Shown here piece by piece: positions 34,198-40,198 of a stretch of 40,198 bases of DNA (the stretch's first letter is position 1; each line of letters begins with the position of its first letter). The DNA is from Tepidanaerobacteraceae bacterium. GTDB taxonomy: Bacteria > Bacillota > Thermosediminibacteria > Thermosediminibacterales > Tepidanaerobacteraceae. Location of the stretch: NCBI GenBank assembly GCA_024655905.1, contig JANLFP010000014.1, positions 23,518 to 63,715 of the forward strand, read 5' to 3'. The position numbers and the translations under genes are program-made. The notes under the pieces are model-generated. The model saw nothing but the letters and a program-made list of their open reading frames with translations. It was not told where the DNA came from and ran no database searches.

Positions 34198-35251
34198 TTC
34201 TTTTGACTTTTCTTGCCCAACATATTCATCATCCTTTCAATTCCTCGTAGGGAGGCTAAAAACATATCGCCGCCAGTTCCGCCGCGTTTTCTTCTGCTTC
34301 TTTCAATTCCTCGTAGGGAGGCTAAAAACTGAAAGCATACTGGATTTGCAAATAATGATTGGCGTCTTTCAATTCCTCGTAGGGAGGCTAAAAACGTAAA
34401 AATATAATAGTTACTGCTCAATTAAAAGACGTCTTTCAATTCCTCGTAGGGAGGCTAAAAACGTGAGCATAAGCCACCACCTAAAAGATTGAATAAAACT
34501 TTCAATTCCTCGTAGGGAGGCTAAAAACGCCATTGGGGGAGCCATGCTTCGGGGTTTGATATACCTTTCAATTCCTCGTAGGGAGGCTAAAAACCATGCT
34601 GCACGGCTTATATTGCGGTTACACGGCAGGCCCTTTCAATTCCTCGTAGGGAGGCTAAAAACACATGCAAAGCTCGCCGCAAAACAGGGAGATCCTACTT
34701 TCAATTCCTCGTAGGGAGGCTAAAAACTCTTAACTGGAGTCTGGAGCTGTATCAACAAGCCAACTTTCAATTCCTCGTAGGGAGGCTAAAAACTTCTGAT
34801 AGGTTGATAATATAATCTTGCAAAAAAGGCTTTCAATTCCTCGTAGGGAGGCTAAAAACGAAAAAATTGTAAAAAAGATAGCCGAAAAGGTAATCTTTCA
34901 ATTCCTCGTAGGGAGGCTAAAAACAATGAAATTAGATGCTCAAAAATTACTGCTTGAAACTTTCAATTCCTCGTAGGGAGGCTAAAAACCCCAAACAAGA
35001 GCCTTTAACCGGTGTGTTCGGTATACTTTCAATTCCTCGTAGGGAGGCTAAAAACCTGCAGCTTACGCAAGATATTCCAGCGATAATCAGCTTTCAATTC
35101 CTCGTAGGGAGGCTAAAAACAGTATTGCAACCTGCTGCTCAAGCTGAGATTTTAGGCTTTCAATTCCTCGTAGGGAGGCTAAAAACCTCCTGGAGGCCTT
35201 CGCCATCTTCTATCCTGCGCCCTTTCAATTCCTCGTAGGGAGGCTAAAAAC

Positions 35252-35288
35252 GGGATTCGAACCCCTGACCCTCTGATTGCGAATTAGG
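35252..35288. other. CRISPR spacer matching part of a tRNA
   Basis: Read in crRNA sense the spacer has AGGGGTTCGAATCCC, a T-arm with TTCGAAT loop, preceded by a GGGTC variable loop and TTCGCAATCAGA, an anticodon loop reading CGC. The 5' half of the anticodon stem does not pair well (CCTAA). It is a spacer inside the array, not a tRNA gene. Confidence 0.75.
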
Positions 35289-38200
35289 CTTTCAATTCCT
35301 CGTAGGGAGGCTAAAAACGGATGGACCTGACGGAACAGATGTTATCACAACGGGCTTTCAATTCCTCGTAGGGAGGCTAAAAACGCGAGTGGTTGCGGGA
35401 CCGTGACGCGTACAGTGCCGACTTTCAATTCCTCGTAGGGAGGCTAAAAACAGCTCCAATAACATACGGATTTTTGATATTTTTCTCTTTCAATTCCTCG
35501 TAGGGAGGCTAAAAACGACCGGCGTCAATTGGCGAATCACTAACAGCCTCGCTTTCAATTCCTCGTAGGGAGGCTAAAAACTTCTTCCTTTTTCTTCCAG
35601 GGAAGAAGCAGAAGAAACTTTCAATTCCTCGTAGGGAGGCTAAAAACTTTGCTTTCGGTCAATCCCCATATAGTCCGCCCCCTCACTTTCAATTCCTCGT
35701 AGGGAGGCTAAAAACTTGGAAGTAAGGATGAAAGGAGGGGAGGGGAATGTCTTTCAATTCCTCGTAGGGAGGCTAAAAACCCGGAAGGAACCTTGCCGCC
35801 AAAAACTTTATTGTTTGTTTCAATTCCTCGTAGGGAGGCTAAAAACTTTGGGTTTGTTGTGTCCCACCTGTTTTGTCACCTCCAGGTTTCAATTCCTCGT
35901 AGGGAGGCTAAAAACGGCCGGATATGCTCTGCCTGGAAGATACGGCAATGGGTTTCAATTCCTCGTAGGGAGGCTAAAAACTTGCGCTGCATAAGGGCTT
36001 TTTTTATAGCTATCAAAGTTTCAATTCCTCGTAGGGAGGCTAAAAACTCGGTATCTAGTTTTTTGAAAATGCCTTTCGCTTCGGGTTTCAATTCCTCGTA
36101 GGGAGGCTAAAAACGCTGCGTGGTTGACAATCAGTATCTCAGCGCCAAAGAGTTTCAATTCCTCGTAGGGAGGCTAAAAACTTTCTCGGCGTTCCTCCAT
36201 CCGCAGTAGGTATGATTCGTTTCAATTCCTCGTAGGGAGGCTAAAAACTGACAGGGGTGCATCCCGATATAGGATTCCATACAGTTTCAATTCCTCGTAG
36301 GGAGGCTAAAAACCCAGGGCAGCCGTAATATGCTTCCTGCTGGCAAACGAGTTTCAATTCCTCGTAGGGAGGCTAAAAACTTTCTCCGCATTTTTTACAT
36401 CTTACAAAGAATTCTTCGTTTCAATTCCTCGTAGGGAGGCTAAAAACAAGGACATGGGTTACAAGTCACACGACACAGACACGTGGTTTCAATTCCTCGT
36501 AGGGAGGCTAAAAACGTGGGCTCATGGCTGCATCCGGAGGTCAGTGAGCTTCGTTTCAATTCCTCGTAGGGAGGCTAAAAACTCCACCTCTCTGAGCCAC
36601 TCGGTGTCGGGTGTCTCTTGTTTCAATTCCTCGTAGGGAGGCTAAAAACTATACTGTTTGGCTTTCTACACCAAACAGTTCCTCGTTTCAATTCCTCGTA
36701 GGGAGGCTAAAAACATAGTTCTTCAGCCCATTCAGGCTTATATTCAGATAGTTTCAATTCCTCGTAGGGAGGCTAAAAACCTTTTGAGGATTGCGGGGCG
36801 GTAATATGAAGGGTTTTGTTTCAATTCCTCGTAGGGAGGCTAAAAACCGACCGGAGCTAAGCCTCACGTCCTGGTCGCCATCGACGTTTCAATTCCTCGT
36901 AGGGAGGCTAAAAACCGTCATAGAGGCGGGAAGGCCCTGAATAACCCCCCAGGTTTCAATTCCTCGTAGGGAGGCTAAAAACTCTGCCACGCTATTTCGT
37001 GTACATCTGTCGGGAAGGTTTCAATTCCTCGTAGGGAGGCTAAAAACTTGAAATAAACGATAGCTGCTCTGATATGTTCTCTGTGTTTCAATTCCTCGTA
37101 GGGAGGCTAAAAACCCCAGGACAGCGCTTGCAGGTCTTCCGCAGAAGACCGTTTCAATTCCTCGTAGGGAGGCTAAAAACGGTATGGAGTAGAACTCCGG
37201 GTCCGGCTTGTACCCAGTTTCAATTCCTCGTAGGGAGGCTAAAAACTTCAAGGATACGGAGTACTTTTACCCGTCATCCTTGGTTTCAATTCCTCGTAGG
37301 GAGGCTAAAAACCATGCCCTGGGAGTTCGTTAATTTGATTATGCCATGTTTCAATTCCTCGTAGGGAGGCTAAAAACGCAGCGTGACGCTGACAAGCCGA
37401 CCTGATGAGGGCAAGTTTCAATTCCTCGTAGGGAGGCTAAAAACTGCGGGTGTCTTTGTTGTACTCCTCTTCGGCAACAGGTTTCAATTCCTCGTAGGGA
37501 GGCTAAAAACACTTGCCCTGTAAATTTTGGATTCTCTTTGCAACTAGTTTCAATTCCTCGTAGGGAGGCTAAAAACTAGAAAAAGCTAGTGTTATTAAAA
37601 CAAGAGAGAAAGGTTTCAATTCCTCGTAGGGAGGCTAAAAACTGGATACTGTTCCATGTGGTAACGAAAAATCCAACAAGTTTCAATTCCTCGTAGGGAG
37701 GCTAAAAACCTTACTTCAGCTAACAAACCGTTCTTATCATGGGTGTTTCAATTCCTCGTAGGGAGGCTAAAAACGACCCAACCGAAGCAGATACACATCA
37801 AATGGGCTGGGTTTCAATTCCTCGTAGGGAGGCTAAAAACTTTTTGGGGTTTGGTATGGTTACCGGTCAAAGCCTGTTTCAATTCCTCGTAGGGAGGCTA
37901 AAAACTTTTGTATCAGCTCCCAGTCGCTGGTCTTCGTAAATGGTTTCAATTCCTCGTAGGGAGGCTAAAAACCAGAGAGAAATCCCCGCTCCGCTCAACC
38001 TAAATTTGTTTCAATTCCTCGTAGGGAGGCTAAAAACCCCGGGCCTTCCGGGCGGCCTTCTTCCATTCATCGGTTTCAATTCCTCGTAGGGAGGCTAAAA
38101 ACGGCTTCTGCGCGGGCGGCAGCCATTGCGTCTTGGGCGTTTCAATTCCTCGTAGGGAGGCTAAAAACTGCCCCCTCCTTCAACTTTTTTTATATCCTCA

Positions 38201-40198
38201 TCGGGTTTCAATTCCTCGTAGGGAGGCTAAAAACCGGTATATACGAAATACATAGCTGAGAAGGCCCCGGTGTTTCAATTCCTCGTAGGGAGGCTAAAAA
38301 CAGTGCTTGCCGACGCAAGTGCAGACCGTTTGGGGCAGGTTTCAATTCCTCGTAGGGAGGCTAAAAACCCAAAAGAGTTTGTTGACAAGTTCATAGCAGA
38401 AAAGGTTTCAATTCCTCGTAGGGAGGCTAAAAACCTACAGGGGAATCAACCTCCAGTATTATTTGAAGAGTTTCAATTCCTCGTAGGGAGGCTAAAAACT
38501 GAGAACTTCATTACAGCCGCATAGATCCATGCTTGTTTCAATTCCTCGTAGGGAGGCTAAAAACTATATATCCGGCCTGGCCTCACTAAAATCCATCAGG
38601 GGTTTCAATTCCTCGTAGGGAGGCTAAAAACCATGGGAGGAAGTGTTTTTATCATTCAATTGCTGCGTTTCAATTCCTCGTAGGGAGGCTAAAAACTGCA
38701 GCGTAAATCGCCCGACAGGAACTATCCTCTCCAGTTTCAATTCCTCGTAGGGAGGCTAAAAACCTACTATGTGTAACTGTGTCTGTTATAGCTAATGCAG
38801 TTTCAATTCCTCGTAGGGAGGCTAAAAACCATATTCAGATACATCAATATCCGCAAGAAGTTATTTGTTTCAATTCCTCGTAGGGAGGCTAAAAACGCGT
38901 GCAGGGCGGGTTAGAAATCCCCGTATCTAGTGGTTTCAATTCCTCGTAGGGAGGCTAAAAACTTCGTCTTATTCCTGCAAGTATCTTGCCAAGTTCTGGT
39001 TTCAATTCCTCGTAGGGAGGCTAAAAACCGAGGGGAAGTTTTCGAGTTCTATTTCTACTTCATTGTTTCAATTCCTCGTAGGGAGGCTAAAAACGAATGT
39101 CCAAGAATTATGAAACGTGGTGCGTCTTTATGTTTCAATTCCTCGTAGGGAGGCTAAAAACACCACACCATCTATAGGTTTCTGTCCTATCTTGTATGGT
39201 TTCAATTCCTCGTAGGGAGGCTAAAAACCAGTTACCAAAATCAGTCATCTTATAGAGCCTGCGTGGTTTCAATTCCTCGTAGGGAGGCTAAAAACTATCT
39301 CCCCCTGCCCGGCGTAGTGCTTCTTTCGCCAGTTTCAATTCCTCGTAGGGAGGCTAAAAACGGACGCAAATATTATGAGGTGATAGCTCGAGGTGCCTGT
39401 TTCAATTCCTCGTAGGGAGGCTAAAAACGGGGTGAAAATTTTGGCCGAAACAATAAAAGGCATGTTTCAATTCCTCGTAGGGAGGCTAAAAACGAAAAGC
39501 TTATGGATTATTAGAAGCAGCAATTGTAAGTTTCAATTCCTCGTAGGGAGGCTAAAAACAAACAGGTAATAGTGATACATTTGGATATTATTTGTGTTTC
39601 AATTCCTCGTAGGGAGGCTAAAAACAAAGTATGGGATGCTGCAAAAGAGGCAGGTTACAAGTTTCAATTCCTCGTAGGGAGGCTAAAAACATTTTTCGAC
39701 AACAGCAGGACTTCCTTCCCGAACGTGTTTCAATTCCTCGTAGGGAGGCTAAAAACTCCAGGAGCCGCTTCGTGCACCGGTCCATCTCACGCGTTTCAAT
39801 TCCTCGTAGGGAGGCTAAAAACGTATGGCCGAAGTAATCCAGTGCCCTGCATGCTTGCAGGTTTCAATTCCTCGTAGGGAGGCTAAAAACTTCGAAATAT
39901 ACGTAAAACATTCGATGATTGCTTTATAGTTTCAATTCCTCGTAGGGAGGCTAAAAACAGACGGTAGCGGCCCCCGAAGAAAAACGTATGTCAGTTTCAA
40001 TTCCTCGTAGGGAGGCTAAAAACATACAGATGTGCGTTTGTATCTATATTTTTCTTCCAGTTTCAATTCCTCGTAGGGAGGCTAAAAACTTTTTATGCAA
40101 CGCTTTGCTTTTTATGTATCCTATAGTTTCAATTCCTCGTAGGGAGGCTAAAAACCCATACACAGGGCGAGGATGTATATGTCTATCGTCGTTTGAAT

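Larger units (their letters stand above)
33965..35780 (-). repeat. Block of 28 repeats with a shared terminal-base variant
   Basis: Every repeat from 33965 to 35751 (28 in a row) begins CTTTCAATTCC instead of GTTTCAATTCC on the plus strand, i.e. ends ATTGAAAG in crRNA sense. The 11 repeats before and 66 after carry G. Confidence 0.9.
33234..40198 (-). CRISPR. CRISPR array, 105 complete repeats, runs off the window
   Basis: 30-base repeats, starting GTTTCAATTCC and ending GGCTAAAAAC on the plus strand, alternate with unique spacers of 35-38 bases from 33234 to the window end. I counted 105 complete repeats (last 40126-40155) and a partial at 40191-40198. In minus orientation the repeat ends AATTGAAAC, matching the common ATTGAAAC crRNA 5' handle of type I/III systems, so transcription is predicted leftward. 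The leftmost repeat (33234-33263) has a T in the CTCGTAG segment and the eighth (33701) a T change, in keeping with the old trailer end at left. No cas gene or leader is in the window. Confidence 0.97.

Noticed and set aside
35252-35288. A tRNA gene
   Set aside because: Only the anticodon-to-T-arm part is present, bounded exactly by two CRISPR repeats; it is a spacer.
33613-39877. Many apparent ORFs with repeated FQFLVGRLKT, SIPRREAKN or FLASLRGIET units
   Set aside because: They are translations of the CRISPR repeats; repeat plus spacer is often a multiple of three, so frames stay open by chance.

Overview
The window looks like a chromosomal piece of a low-to-mid GC, Gram-positive clostridial Firmicute, possibly thermophilic. 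Supporting signs are an SLH-anchored surface protein, lipoproteins, GGAGG-type ribosome binding sites, TTG and GTG starts, a tandem Pho box, a FeoB/FeoA pair with a DtxR-family regulator, and a CRISPR array of more than 100 repeats. No rRNA, tRNA gene, transposase or phage gene was found. Genus is not assigned.

Region 1 (1-8738, minus strand) is a surface and exopolysaccharide block. In transcription order it holds a tandem polysaccharide-deacetylase lipoprotein, a PilZ-fused processive family 2 glycosyltransferase, a membrane-anchored deacetylase-like protein without catalytic residues, a GH18-like protein, and then, behind its own promoter and hairpin leader, a secreted alpha/alpha-toroid protein with three SLH motifs. 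The PilZ domain suggests c-di-GMP control of polymer synthesis.

Region 2 (8926-21168, minus strand) is a long, tightly coupled operon. It starts with a consensus promoter and a cobalamin riboswitch (about 20952-21126). The riboswitch is followed by a 32-codon ORF, a YezD/DUF2292 protein, a DUF4430 (transcobalamin C-terminal-like) lipoprotein, two membrane proteins, a coiled-coil membrane protein, a MoxR AAA+ ATPase, a DUF58 protein and two membrane-anchored vWA proteins. From the DUF4430 gene onward the genes overlap or touch. A MoxR/vWA machine under B12 control, with an intrinsic-factor-like surface protein, is the most novel system here. The SLH toroid gene of Region 1 has the same conserved hairpin leader as the DUF4430 gene (three copies of this leader in the window), so the two may work together.

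Region 3 (21345-29387, plus strand) is a phosphate-starvation island. Five TTAACA-like hexamers at 11-bp period precede a TATAAT, a 17-codon upstream ORF and a nucleotide-pyrophosphatase-like phosphodiesterase. Next come an ABC importer (binding lipoprotein, two permeases, ATPase) and a secreted PhoA-type alkaline phosphatase. A YibE/F membrane protein follows.

Region 4 (29456-32927) is iron uptake: feoB and feoA on the minus strand, divergent from a DtxR-family regulator, with a perfect 43-bp palindrome between them. A small two-TM protein lies beyond.

Region 5 (33234-40198) is one CRISPR array of 105 complete repeats that runs off the window. The crRNA-sense strand is minus, so the leader and the cas genes should lie to the right. 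It has a block of 28 repeats sharing a terminal-base variant, a duplicated two-spacer block, and a spacer matching the anticodon-to-T-arm part of a tRNA.
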